Positions 22,688 through 31,635 of a stretch of DNA of 64,000 nucleotides are shown piece after piece. Made by a program: the position numbers and the translations under genes. The stretch is from Pseudohalioglobus lutimaris (GTDB taxonomy: Bacteria; Pseudomonadota; Gammaproteobacteria; Pseudomonadales; Halieaceae), in assembly GCF_002866825.1 (NCBI RefSeq), contig NZ_PKUS01000029.1:1-64000 (forward strand). Reading direction: 5' to 3'. Every line of letters starts with the position of its first letter. Position 1 is the stretch's first letter. The notes below the pieces were generated by a model. The model was not told where the DNA came from, made no database searches, and saw only the letters and a program-made list of their open reading frames with translations.

Positions 22688-24265
22688 TTAAAAATGCCGC
22701 GCGTCCTCAAGGATAAGATCCGCAGCCCTCATTGCCACGGCCATCACCGTTGCATTGGTAACACTGGATATCATTTCAGGCAGTATGGAGCAGTCGGCGA
22801 CGCGCAAGCCCTTTACGCCAAACACGCGGGTTCGCTGGTCCACCACGGACTTTTCACGGTCCATGCCCATGGCGCAGGTGCCCACAGCGTGAAAGCCGGG
22901 CTGCCCCAGTTTCTTCACCAGTGCCAGTAAATCATCGTCCGTCTCTGCGCTTGCCAGCGCGCTGTTCGCCGCTACCACGCGAGAGGCTAAAGGCTCCTCC
23001 GCCATGATTTTTCTGACCACTTTCAGGCCCGCAATGCTTGCACTGCGGTCGTAGTCTGTCTGTAGGTAACGCATCTGGATATTGGGCATTGCGCCAGGGT
23101 CTGTTGACGTCAGGCAGATTTCCCCGGCACTTTCCGGGTACATGGCGTAGCTTGAGAGGCTGACGCCTGGTTCTTTGCTGAAGTTCTCCCCGTCGCGTGA
23201 AAACGGCATGAACATCAACATGATGTCGGGGGCCGATAACTGTTCCTGCGATTTGACAAAAGCGGCGGCATGGCAGGGCGACTGTGCCATGGGGCCGCTG
23301 CGTCTGGTGAAATAGCGCAGCAGATTGGCCAGCAACTTTGATCCGCCATACTGGTGATTCTCTGAATCCTTGGCAGCAGCGGTTGCAACGCCAATACCAG
23401 CAATAAGGTGCTCTCGCAGGTTTTTCCCGACGCGCGGATTGTCATGAACAAGGGGAATACCCAACTGCTCCAGCAGCTCTGGATTTCCGATCCCGGATCG
23501 TTGCAGAATCAGGGGTGACTCCAGTGCGCCGCAAGACAGAATAATTTCTTTTCTGGCCGTGAGTAGCACTTGTTCGCCAGCTTTCTCGCAGACCAGGGCA
23601 CTGGCACGGTCGCCGTCAAAGATGACTTTATCGGCTGCCAGCCCGGCCTTTACATGCAGGTTCTTCACTTCGCCTGAATGTTCAAGGAAGGCGGTGGCCG
23701 CGCTCTGTCGACCACCGCGCTGATCAATATTGTAGTGGAGATAACCTGAACCCACTTCACCGAGGCGGGTAAGGGCAGTCTGCTGTGGTAACCCTACACG
23801 TTCGCAAGAGCGTAGAAAGTCGCCAGTGATTGCGTACTGGGCTCGGTGTGGGGCAATGTTGAAAAAACCGCCGTCACCGCCCTTGTCGTCAAGGGCATTT
23901 AAGTGTGCGCCTAACGCGCCAGCGTCCCAGTCTTGTCCGCCATGCGCCTCAAGGCGATCGATGCCACCGGGCCCGGGGCGAAGCCAGATCATGCCGTTCA
24001 CCGAGCTCGATCCCCCAAGGGTCTTGCCGCGTAACCAGACTTCGCCGGGGATCTTCTTGCCCAGGCATTCAGCCTGGTAGCGGCTGACGTATTTCTCGCC
24101 GGCTAGCAGTGCACCAAAGCCTTTGGGCATGGTGAACAGCGGGCCTCGGTTTTTCTTGCCCTGTTCTATCAGCAGCACCTGATGATTCTGGCGGTAGGCC
24201 AGACGATGAGCCAGCGCACACCCTGCGGAGCCGGCACCAACGACAATATAATCGTATTCTTGCAT
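22688..24265 (-). CDS. GMC family FAD-dependent alcohol/choline dehydrogenase-like oxidoreductase
   Basis: A 525-residue flavoenzyme. The FAD-binding start is DYIVVGAGSAGCALAHRLA. The GMC signatures are GKTLGGSSSVNGMIWLR and SCGALESPLILQRSGIG, and the C-terminal segment GFHAVGTCAMG carries the conserved active-site His. I chose ATG 24265 (MQEYDYI) because the upstream extension starts at TTG and has no family counterpart. It would oxidise a primary or secondary alcohol. It lies 57 bp downstream of a PhyH dioxygenase gene and upstream of a small monooxygenase-like gene, suggesting sequential oxidation steps in one pathway. Confidence 0.93.
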   Translation of the reverse strand: MQEYDYIVVGAGSAGCALAHRLAYRQNHQVLLIEQGKKNRGPLFTMPKGFGALLAGEKYVSRYQAECLGKKIPGEVWLRGKTLGGSSSVNGMIWLRPGPGGIDRLEAHGGQDWDAGALGAHLNALDDKGGDGGFFNIAPHRAQYAITGDFLRSCERVGLPQQTALTRLGEVGSGYLHYNIDQRGGRQSAATAFLEHSGEVKNLHVKAGLAADKVIFDGDRASALVCEKAGEQVLLTARKEIILSCGALESPLILQRSGIGNPELLEQLGIPLVHDNPRVGKNLREHLIAGIGVATAAAKDSENHQYGGSKLLANLLRYFTRRSGPMAQSPCHAAAFVKSQEQLSAPDIMLMFMPFSRDGENFSKEPGVSLSSYAMYPESAGEICLTSTDPGAMPNIQMRYLQTDYDRSASIAGLKVVRKIMAEEPLASRVVAANSALASAETDDDLLALVKKLGQPGFHAVGTCAMGMDREKSVVDQRTRVFGVKGLRVADCSILPEMISSVTNATVMAVAMRAADLILEDARHF

Positions 24266-24322
24266 TCTGTTTGTCTGACTCCGTAAGTTGTCTGCGCGAG
24301 GCAATGCAGATGCAGGGCTTCC

Positions 24323-25201
24323 TCAGCGAGCGCTATTGTCTATTTCTCGGCCGGTTTTTTCTGCGACGCCTCGGCGGCCCGCGTGGCCCTGCGGGGACTT
24401 CACGATGTTTTTTTCCAGTGTTTTCAGTGCACTTTCGCGATTACCAATCAGGCCGTAACCACCCGTGGACTCGTAGCCCATCAACCTGGCCAATTCCAGG
24501 GGTAGGGTACGCGCCGTCTCCAGAGAGCAGGATAGATACTGGTTTTCCACCTGGCGAACCCACCCGGCGCTAAAGGCTATATCTATGGCGCGCCTGATAC
24601 GCTGGGAGCGGTTGGCGCCGCCGCCGTGGTAGATCTTGCCAGAGAAGATCATGACTGAACCGCGTGGCATCTCGACCGGAAAGCAGTCTGCCTCGCTGAA
24701 TTGCGCACCAGGACCTGCTGTGTGACTGCGTGGCACAACACGGGTCGCCCCCATTTCCTCGGTGAAGTCCGTAAGCGCCCACAATGAATTGATAAAAACA
24801 TCATAGTGGGTAGGGAAGGGGAAGCAATCGAACAGCATTTCATCCTGGTGCAGAAATTGCGATTCCGCTCCCGGCGCGATGGAATTGATCTCCGTTAACG
24901 ACAGCTGAAACTGTTTCGTGTGCGAGAACAGCTCTCGAATGGTGGCGAGGTAGGTTTCCTGCATGATCAATTCCCGCACGGTGGGGGATCGCTCTATCAG
25001 AGAGCCCAGTCGCTGGGTGTTAAAACCCAGTTCTGGCAAATGGCCATAGGGGGCGCTGTCGAGGTAGGGTTCCAGCTCTACTTCGATCCCGTCCATCATC
25101 AACTCGGGAACCAGTTGGTCTATGACAACATAGCCATCTTCGCGAAAAGCCGACACCAGCTCGTTGACGTCGGTATTGCTGTCCATGTGTTTTATGCCCA
25201 T
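24323..25201 (-). CDS. Phytanoyl-CoA dioxygenase (PhyH) family protein
   Basis: A 292-residue Fe(II)/2-oxoglutarate dioxygenase. The iron-binding facial triad is visible as HxD in QFLHQDEML and the distal His in YHGGGANRS, followed by the RIRRAIDI segment expected to bind 2-oxoglutarate. MGATRVVPRSH is a typical family segment. AGGAAA precedes the start. It leads the minus-strand operon with the GMC oxidoreductase. A paralogue is encoded at 34562-35416. The substrate is unknown; hydroxylation of a lipid-like acid or alcohol is the family precedent. The C terminus is Lys/Arg-rich and poorly conserved. Confidence 0.92.
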   Translation of the reverse strand: MGIKHMDSNTDVNELVSAFREDGYVVIDQLVPELMMDGIEVELEPYLDSAPYGHLPELGFNTQRLGSLIERSPTVRELIMQETYLATIRELFSHTKQFQLSLTEINSIAPGAESQFLHQDEMLFDCFPFPTHYDVFINSLWALTDFTEEMGATRVVPRSHTAGPGAQFSEADCFPVEMPRGSVMIFSGKIYHGGGANRSQRIRRAIDIAFSAGWVRQVENQYLSCSLETARTLPLELARLMGYESTGGYGLIGNRESALKTLEKNIVKSPQGHAGRRGVAEKTGREIDNSAR

Positions 25202-25340
25202 GTACGCTTTCCTGTTGAGTGAACACGCGACGCTGATAATGGCTTACCCAGGACGATGTTCTGCATCCTGACCTTTGTCATTGTCATATGATCAAACCCG
25301 GCGCGAAAGGGCTTCACTTGCAGTTGACCGGACTATTGCG

Positions 25341-25356
25341 CTCAACCCGGGTTGAG
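25341..25356. promoter_or_regulatory. 16-bp perfect palindrome
   Basis: CTCAACCCGGGTTGAG lies in the 265-bp space between the PhyH operon start and the truncated GST gene. It could be an operator for the PhyH-GMC operon. GGTTGAG recurs at 25428, just before the GST open frame. Confidence 0.3.
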
Positions 25357-25466
25357 TTCCGGTGACGTCAAGCTTTCGTGGCTGTGGTGGCAGGGGCATG
25401 CACCGAAGGTATAGAGGTCGCTTAATGGGTTGAGCGCGATCGTCCGCTGCGCTGGCGTTTGAAGAG

Positions 25467-26066
25467 GTGGCTGCTCAGCCCGCTACCGATCCTTCTTATT
25501 TTGACAAAAGCCCGCTGGGCAAAATTCCCTGTATCGAGACAGCGCAGGGCTTTCTCTCAGAAACCAGTGTGACTCTTGACTATATCGAAGCCTGCTATCC
25601 GCAGCAGCCGCTTGCGCCGGGTAACGCCTGGGAGCAGGCCAAGATGAAAGAGCTCATAAAAATTATTGAGCTGTATGTCGAAAGCCAGGGTCGGCGCCTG
25701 ATTCCGGCGGCGATGGGGGGCGCGCAGCTTGAGCAGGCGGTGCTCGATGATGTCAGTGCGGTGATGAACAAGGGGTTGGGGGCGATACACCGGCTGGGAC
25801 AGTTTGCGCCCTTCCTCATGGGAGAGCAGGTGACACTGGCTGATATTGTGTTGCGCTACTCGCTTGTGGTCGTGAACGGCGGCACGTGGCTGCCTGATCT
25901 GAATACAGCGGTGGTTGCGGGTATCGACATTCATGCGGGGCTTCCGGAGCGTGCCAGTTGGGAGCAGCGGATGAATGCGTTGCCAGTCAGCCAGCAGATC
26001 GATGCGGCTGTGCGTAAGGCGCTACCCGGCGTTATTGCCCAAAGGAACCAGCAAAAAGGCGAGTAG
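25467..26066 (+). CDS. Glutathione S-transferase family protein, 5'-truncated
   Basis: A 199-residue frame from GTG. It reads the end of the thioredoxin-like domain (PLGKIPCIETAQGFLSETSV, including the conserved Pro and the Glu-Thr/Ser that bind glutathione) and the whole helical C-terminal domain. The first 30 or so residues of a normal GST, with the catalytic N-terminal strand and helix, are absent. In-frame sequence upstream of the GTG still looks GST-like (ALAFEEVAAQPATDP) for a few codons, and then a TGA occurs at 25431. This suggests 5' decay by deletion, and I doubt it is catalytic. Confidence 0.65.
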   Translation: MAAQPATDPSYFDKSPLGKIPCIETAQGFLSETSVTLDYIEACYPQQPLAPGNAWEQAKMKELIKIIELYVESQGRRLIPAAMGGAQLEQAVLDDVSAVMNKGLGAIHRLGQFAPFLMGEQVTLADIVLRYSLVVVNGGTWLPDLNTAVVAGIDIHAGLPERASWEQRMNALPVSQQIDAAVRKALPGVIAQRNQQKGE

Positions 26067-26204
26067 GGTGTTTCACCCCATTGTGCGGCGCAAGTCTCCG
26101 GGCAATTCATTGTTGCATTTTCAATACTGCAATGAAGTGCTGCCTGGCAGTTAGTCTGGAGCTGCTGAGGTGCTTCTTGCGCCACTGGTCAGCGGCGTAT
26201 CGGT

Positions 26205-26858
26205 TCAGTATTCCACTTCCGGATCACCTACCTCGAGGTCGGCAACGTTCCCTGACTTCAGGAAGTTCAGAAACATCGTCATGCGCCGGTCCAGTGGCTT
26301 TCTGGTCCTCAGTTGGGGGTTGTTCAAACAGCTTACACACAAGCCCATAACAGTAAGCAGAAGCATTTCTGAAGTAACACGCACGGGTATTTTGGCCGCT
26401 ATTTCTCCCTGTTCCTGTGCGTCTTTCAGGTCCTTCAAAATGGCGTTGTAGACTGTATAAAACGATCGATTACTGGTCCCCTCAAGCGATGTGAGTGTGG
26501 TTCCCTGGTGCCAGAAGGCGACCCTCACTTTCCAGTCATCGAGTGTTATATCGTCATAGGGGAGCAGGCAGCGCAGCCTTACTTCCAGTGCGCTTAGGCC
26601 GGTCTTGGCAGCGACTGCAGCGTTAACCCTGTGCAGGTATTGCTCATCTGCCCACTCAGCAGATGCGAGCAGCAATGAGGCTTTATTACGAAAGTAGTGC
26701 TCCACCAGCCCTCTGGAACACCCGGCTTTTTTCGCGACAGTACGTACTGAAAATCCCGACAGGCCGTCCTGGGCAATCACCTGTGTGGCGGCCTGAAGAA
26801 TGTGTTCGCGCCGTTGGTGTGTAGTGTCTGAGACTTTTGGGAATGAAGCTTCTTTCAT
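26205..26858 (-). CDS. TetR family transcriptional regulator
   Basis: A 217-residue regulator. The N-terminal HTH is clear: REHILQAATQVIAQDGLSGF, SVRTVAKKAGCSRGLVEHYF, RNKASLLLA. The C-terminal domain resembles BetI-type TetR proteins. It is divergent from the quinohemoprotein gene, and the 153 bp between them hold two tandem operator-like sites at 26932-26965. The simplest model is repression of itself and of the quinohemoprotein/TonB receptor genes until a ligand is present. Confidence 0.92.
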   Translation of the reverse strand: MKEASFPKVSDTTHQRREHILQAATQVIAQDGLSGFSVRTVAKKAGCSRGLVEHYFRNKASLLLASAEWADEQYLHRVNAAVAAKTGLSALEVRLRCLLPYDDITLDDWKVRVAFWHQGTTLTSLEGTSNRSFYTVYNAILKDLKDAQEQGEIAAKIPVRVTSEMLLLTVMGLCVSCLNNPQLRTRKPLDRRMTMFLNFLKSGNVADLEVGDPEVEY

Positions 26859-26931
26859 GGTTTCGAGTATACCTGAGTGGATTCAACTTGTGATTGATGC
26901 GCAGTGCGAGGGTGGCTTAGTGCGATACAAA

Positions 26932-26965
26932 AAGACGAACGTCTTGACGGCAGGACGACTGTCTT
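26932..26965. promoter_or_regulatory. Two tandem TetR-type operator candidates
   Basis: AAGACGAACGTCTT (26932-26945) and AGGACGACTGTCTT (26952-26965) share the pattern ARGAC-4N-GTCTT. Their starts are 20 bp apart, about two helical turns. They lie 47-80 bp before the quinohemoprotein start and 74-107 bp before the TetR start, the place expected for autorepression. Seen directly; binding is inferred. Confidence 0.6.
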
Positions 26966-27011
26966 GTATAAATCCCCTCCACTGACTGGAGATATCCCCG
27001 GTGCGCATTAG

Positions 27012-29006
27012 TTGGCATTGGTTTGTATCAAAGAGAATAAGAACTTGAATGGATTAGCTGGCGTTAAACCCGATAGCCCGTTGAGGCTGTTCCGCATCAT
27101 CCTGGCGGCGTCGCTGTGCCGTTTACTGCTACTTCCTGTCCCAGGCTGGACTCAGGATGCCCAGCTAATGGATGGTATGGGCAATATTAATATCGACGTG
27201 CTCCACTCAGAGTCTCCTGCCAGCGCGTTGTATGACCTTCACTGTGCCGAGTGTCACGACAACCCTACGGGGCGGGTTCCGCCCAGGGCATCATTACGTT
27301 ACCGCCCGGCTGAAGGTGTTTACCAGGCCCTGCTTTCTGGCGGTGCCATGGCTCCCATGGCTGCTGGCTTATCAGACCACGAGCTCAAATCACTGGTGAA
27401 ATTGTTAACCGGAAGAGAACCGAGAGAGATTAAGGACCCGCGCGAAAACCTGTGCGCTTCCCGAGGTGCGAATAATCGCGTTCTAAGCGGCGACTGGGTC
27501 AGTACTCATGGTGATGTTCGGGGGCGACGATTCAGGGACATACCTGAGCTCAGTTCTCAATCACTGGACCGACTCAAATTGAAGTGGTCTTATGCGTATC
27601 CTGGCGGCGCTTCGGGCCCCGCCACCACTGCAGGCAAAACCGTGTATTTGGCCGGTACCGGATATGTCATCGCTCTAAACGCGGATGCCGGTTGCGCTGA
27701 TTGGGCGTATCCAACCGAAGGCAGAATTGTACGAGCAGCTACGGTGGCCGCCATTGCCAGTGAGCCTGTAGGAGAAGACAAGGCACTGCCCTCGGGTATC
27801 GTGGTCTTTGGTGACGATTCAGGCACAGTGGTCGCCCTGGATGCTTCGTCAGGCTCCATGTTCTGGCAGGTTAACGTCGCCAGCCACGTGCTTGCCCGTA
27901 TAACCGCGGCCCCCACGGTTCACGATGATATTGTCTATGTACCTGTCTCCTCGATGGAGGACCCTCTCACACACGATGGCAACTACGTTTGTTGCAGTTC
28001 CAGAGGTGGTGTGGCTGCCATTGAATTGAAAAGCGGGAAGCTGCTTTGGAAGCAGGAGCATATCGTTGCTCCGCTTGCAGCGCTGGGAACAGGCGCGGGC
28101 GGCGATAGCAATCACCGCGCGGCAGGCCCATTGGCAGCCGAGTACGGCGGAAGTCACTTTCAGCAGGGCCCTGCGGGAGCGTCAACCTACACACCACTCA
28201 CCATAGATTCAAAGCGGGGCGTGGTGTACGCCACTACGGCGGAAGAGTACGGATTCACAGGGGCGACAGGGCCGTATTCCGTGGTTGCATATGACTTGAA
28301 ATCTGGTGCGAGAAAGTGGCAAACCTCTCTTATGCCACATCCCAAAGAGCGTGCCCGTATTTGCGCGAAACTGGAAACCGATTGTAGAAACCTGTTCTCC
28401 ACTGGAACGTCGGCGCTGTTGCATCCCCTGTCTGACAAGGAAGATATTCTGGTAGTCGCCCAGAAGTCGGGTGTGGTGCACGGCCTGGATCCGGCCAATG
28501 ACGGAACGATTCTGTGGTCTACGCAAGTCGCAGAGGGTGGTGATTTAGGTGGCGTGATGTACGGCATGGCGTCTGATGCCGAGAAGATCTACGTGCCCAT
28601 TGCAGATGTAGACTCGCCACAGGGCCTGTTTACCGGCTCATTGGCAGCGCTCGATCCAGCCACCGGCAAGATTATCTGGCGCACGCCACCCCCCAGGCCG
28701 GCATGCAACTGGAATAAAGAGAACTGTATTTCTGGACAGGTAGCGGCCGTGACGGTCGTGTCCGATATGGTCTTCACAGGCTTCTGGGACGGCTTTGTCC
28801 GCGTTTACTCCTCTGAAGAGGGTCGCCTTCTCAAAGAGATTGATACCGCGATTGAGTACAAGGCAGTCAATGGTGTTGCCCACGGTGGTCAAGTCAGCGG
28901 CTATCCGGTCACTGTAGGAAAGGACGCTGTGTACATTACATCAGGAGCAAGCTCGATACTAAAACCTGGCAATGCACTTTTAGTGTACTCACTGGATGGG
29001 AACTAA
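27012..29006 (+). CDS. Quinohemoprotein (PQQ beta-propeller) dehydrogenase, PVADH-like
   Basis: A 664-residue exported protein. A hydrophobic signal region (about 25-47) precedes a c-type haem site (C78-A-E-C81-H82). A PQQ-type eight-bladed propeller follows (repeats such as VVALDASSGSMFWQ, VAAIELKSGKLLWK, LAALDPATGKIIWR). Adjacent Cys327-Cys328 match the vicinal disulphide seen near PQQ in such enzymes. An N-terminal rather than C-terminal haem domain fits polyvinyl-alcohol-dehydrogenase-type enzymes. It would oxidise an alcohol in the periplasm and pass electrons to cytochrome. The start is uncertain: TTG 27012 is the first available, TTG 27045 is another option. No PQQ synthesis genes are in the window. 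Confidence 0.85.
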   Translation: MALVCIKENKNLNGLAGVKPDSPLRLFRIILAASLCRLLLLPVPGWTQDAQLMDGMGNINIDVLHSESPASALYDLHCAECHDNPTGRVPPRASLRYRPAEGVYQALLSGGAMAPMAAGLSDHELKSLVKLLTGREPREIKDPRENLCASRGANNRVLSGDWVSTHGDVRGRRFRDIPELSSQSLDRLKLKWSYAYPGGASGPATTAGKTVYLAGTGYVIALNADAGCADWAYPTEGRIVRAATVAAIASEPVGEDKALPSGIVVFGDDSGTVVALDASSGSMFWQVNVASHVLARITAAPTVHDDIVYVPVSSMEDPLTHDGNYVCCSSRGGVAAIELKSGKLLWKQEHIVAPLAALGTGAGGDSNHRAAGPLAAEYGGSHFQQGPAGASTYTPLTIDSKRGVVYATTAEEYGFTGATGPYSVVAYDLKSGARKWQTSLMPHPKERARICAKLETDCRNLFSTGTSALLHPLSDKEDILVVAQKSGVVHGLDPANDGTILWSTQVAEGGDLGGVMYGMASDAEKIYVPIADVDSPQGLFTGSLAALDPATGKIIWRTPPPRPACNWNKENCISGQVAAVTVVSDMVFTGFWDGFVRVYSSEEGRLLKEIDTAIEYKAVNGVAHGGQVSGYPVTVGKDAVYITSGASSILKPGNALLVYSLDGN

Positions 29007-29138
29007 CGTGCACGCAACGCTGCCCCGCCGAAAACGCAAAGATTTTATGCTTTCGCTGAGCTCAACCCGAAATTGGGTCAGCCGATTTCATAGAGTGCTG
29101 ATGCACCACTTTAATAACGTAACATGGAGAGATCCTGC

Positions 29139-31508
29139 ATGAAAAACCCTAACCGCAAAAAGGCCCTGATGGCCATGGCCGTCGTTTCCGCCGTGGGCGC
29201 TACCGATGTGGCTTTAGCCCAGCAGCAACTTGAGGAAGTCGTTGTCACTGCGCGGAAACGTACTGAAAGCCTGCAGGACGTGCCAATGGCTGTGTCGGCT
29301 TTCAATACGGCTCAACTGCAAGATGCGCAGATCAGCGGAATTGAGGACCTTGAGCGGATGACGCCGAACCTGACGCTGACCGAAACGGGCGGGCTTCAGG
29401 CTGGTTCAGTTGCTGTGTTTGTGCGAGGCATTGGCAATGACCCAGGTTTTGACCAGGGTGTTGGTATTTACGTTGATGACGTTTACATGAATCGCGTTAC
29501 AGGCTCGCTTCTGGAAGTCTATGATGTGGAACGGATCGAGGTGCTCAAAGGGCCGCAGGGCAACCTTTACGGCCGCAACACCATCGGTGGCGCAATCAAA
29601 TACATCTCCAGGGAACCGACTGAAGAATTCAGCGGCGGCGTTGAAGTCCGCGCGGGTGAATTCGACGAAGTCAGGGTCAGTGCCAATATGTCAGGGCCGA
29701 TTTTTGGTGAGACTCTTCTGGGTTCGTTCGGGGCGCTCTACAACCAGCGCGATGGAATCCAGACCAATATTGTTAACGGTGACGAGTACTGGGATAAAGA
29801 CATATCGGCCTATCGTGGTAGCCTGATCTGGAATGCAAGCGATAGCATTCGTGTCAAACTGGCGGCTGATTACAGTAACAATGACTCCGCACCGCGACTT
29901 CCAAACCGCTCCGGCGTTGATGCGGAGACTCTGGCGGGAATCGACTTTTTCTCTGCAGGCGCAAGTACTTTTCTGGCACCCGGCACGGGCCTTTACGACA
30001 CCCCCAATGATAACTCCCTGCCGCGCGATGTTGACGACGTGGCAACAACGGAGGGCTCGCTTCTAAATCAGTTCCAGATTGAATCGACAACACTGGCGCT
30101 GACGGTTGACTGGGATTTCAACGACAGCTGGTCGTTAAAGTCGGTTACGGCTCAGCGAAACACTGATCACACACAGCCCTTTGATTTTGACGGGAGCCCC
30201 CAGCAGTTTATCCACACTATCAACGAGCGAGAGTTTGAAGATTTTAGCCAGGAGTTCCAGCTCAATTACTCCACTGACAACGTTAATGCGGTGATGGGGC
30301 TCTATTATCTCGACGGCACCACTAGTTTCGATAAGAACCTGACGACCCAGTACAATCGTTTGTTGGCAGCATCTCAGCAATTCAAGGACACGTATCGTGA
30401 CGACCGTGAGGTGACCTCGCAGTCTGTCTATGCCAACGTCGACTGGAATATCTCTGAAGCTTTCCAGCTGTCTCTTGGCGGACGCTACACGAAAGACGAG
30501 AAGGAAGAGACACAGGAAGCCACCGTTATTCAGACGTTTTACGCCCTGGCACTGGCTGATACGTCCTTTGCTGGCATACAGGCTTTTGCAATAAAGCCGG
30601 GTCAGGAAGCGGTAGCGGCGGCCAGCCCCAGCTTTTTCGGTTGGGCTACGCCATTCGAAGAGGCCTTGACGGTTACTCGTCCTGAAGACACCTACGCAAA
30701 GGATGACTGGACGGAGTTTTCTCCCAGTGCCCGTTTGACCTGGTTTGCAGCTGACGATTTGATGGTTTACGGCGGCTACTCTTCAGGCTTTAAGTCCGGC
30801 GGGTTTCAGCGTCAAAGTGGCCTCAGCACCGCTTTCGAGCCGGAAACGGTTGACTCTTACGTTCTGGGAATGAAATCAACATTGCTGGACGGTAGTCTAC
30901 GTGTGAACGCAGAGGCGTTCTTTAATGACTACCAGGATAAACAACTGGCGACACTGTCACTTAGTCTGGATTCAGCTGACCTGGTGGAATCTGTGGGTAA
31001 TGTAGGAGAGTTGGAGTCATCCGGTGTCGAGGTTGAGCTAACCTGGCTGCCTGAGGTTGATGGCCTTGCCCTGGGCCTGAACGTGGGCTACCTGGATGTT
31101 GATGTTAAGGAGTATGCGTCTGAAGAAGGCGACAGAGCCGATACAACTGGCATTGGCTTTTCTCCCGATTGGACGGTTCAAGCAAGGGTCGCGTACGACT
31201 TTGATTTGGCCGACCTTGGAAGCCTGATGATTGGCACCGACGTGTCTTATCGGTCTGAGTCTTTTACCAACTCGCCTATAGACCTGACGAATACGGCAGC
31301 AGCTGAAGCACAGATTCAGGATGAGCACGCCATCTGGAACGCGATTGCCGCATTCCGCAGTGCGGATGGCCACTGGCGTGTCGCGGTTGAAGGCAAAAAT
31401 CTCGAAGATAAGCGGGTGATTACCAATAGTTACGACCTGACTTTGTTCCAGACCGCCGGTTACAACATGCCGCGCACCTGGGCGGTCTCCGTGGGTTACG
31501 AGTTCTAA
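29139..31508 (+). CDS. TonB-dependent outer-membrane receptor
   Basis: A 789-residue receptor. The signal peptide (ALMAMAVVSAVGATDVALAQ) is followed by a TonB box-like LEEVVVTARKR, the plug domain (DVPMAVSAFNTAQL, VFVRGIGNDPG, VEVLKGPQGNLYGRNTIGG-type) and a 22-strand barrel ending in the terminal aromatic YEF. I chose ATG 29139, with GGAGAG upstream, over ATG 29124. Receptors of this IroA/FyuA-like group in marine bacteria import many substrates besides iron complexes. The location behind a quinohemoprotein and before two oxidoreductase genes suggests an organic substrate. Confidence 0.95.
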   Translation: MKNPNRKKALMAMAVVSAVGATDVALAQQQLEEVVVTARKRTESLQDVPMAVSAFNTAQLQDAQISGIEDLERMTPNLTLTETGGLQAGSVAVFVRGIGNDPGFDQGVGIYVDDVYMNRVTGSLLEVYDVERIEVLKGPQGNLYGRNTIGGAIKYISREPTEEFSGGVEVRAGEFDEVRVSANMSGPIFGETLLGSFGALYNQRDGIQTNIVNGDEYWDKDISAYRGSLIWNASDSIRVKLAADYSNNDSAPRLPNRSGVDAETLAGIDFFSAGASTFLAPGTGLYDTPNDNSLPRDVDDVATTEGSLLNQFQIESTTLALTVDWDFNDSWSLKSVTAQRNTDHTQPFDFDGSPQQFIHTINEREFEDFSQEFQLNYSTDNVNAVMGLYYLDGTTSFDKNLTTQYNRLLAASQQFKDTYRDDREVTSQSVYANVDWNISEAFQLSLGGRYTKDEKEETQEATVIQTFYALALADTSFAGIQAFAIKPGQEAVAAASPSFFGWATPFEEALTVTRPEDTYAKDDWTEFSPSARLTWFAADDLMVYGGYSSGFKSGGFQRQSGLSTAFEPETVDSYVLGMKSTLLDGSLRVNAEAFFNDYQDKQLATLSLSLDSADLVESVGNVGELESSGVEVELTWLPEVDGLALGLNVGYLDVDVKEYASEEGDRADTTGIGFSPDWTVQARVAYDFDLADLGSLMIGTDVSYRSESFTNSPIDLTNTAAAEAQIQDEHAIWNAIAAFRSADGHWRVAVEGKNLEDKRVITNSYDLTLFQTAGYNMPRTWAVSVGYEF

Positions 31509-31542
31509 GTAAAGTGTGTGGAGACCTTCCGGGCCTCCTTTT

Positions 31543-31570
31543 GCCGCGTCCTTTTGGGCGCGGCCTTTTT
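31543..31570 (+). terminator. Rho-independent terminator after the TonB receptor gene
   Basis: GCCGCG (31543-31548) pairs with CGCGGC (31559-31564) across a 10-base loop and is followed by CTTTTT. It lies 35 bp after the receptor stop codon. Confidence 0.85.
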
Positions 31571-31635
31571 ATGTAGAAAAATGAAGCTCCCTTCGTGGGT
31601 TATGATCACAATTTGTATTCAGGAGGGCGGGTTTT

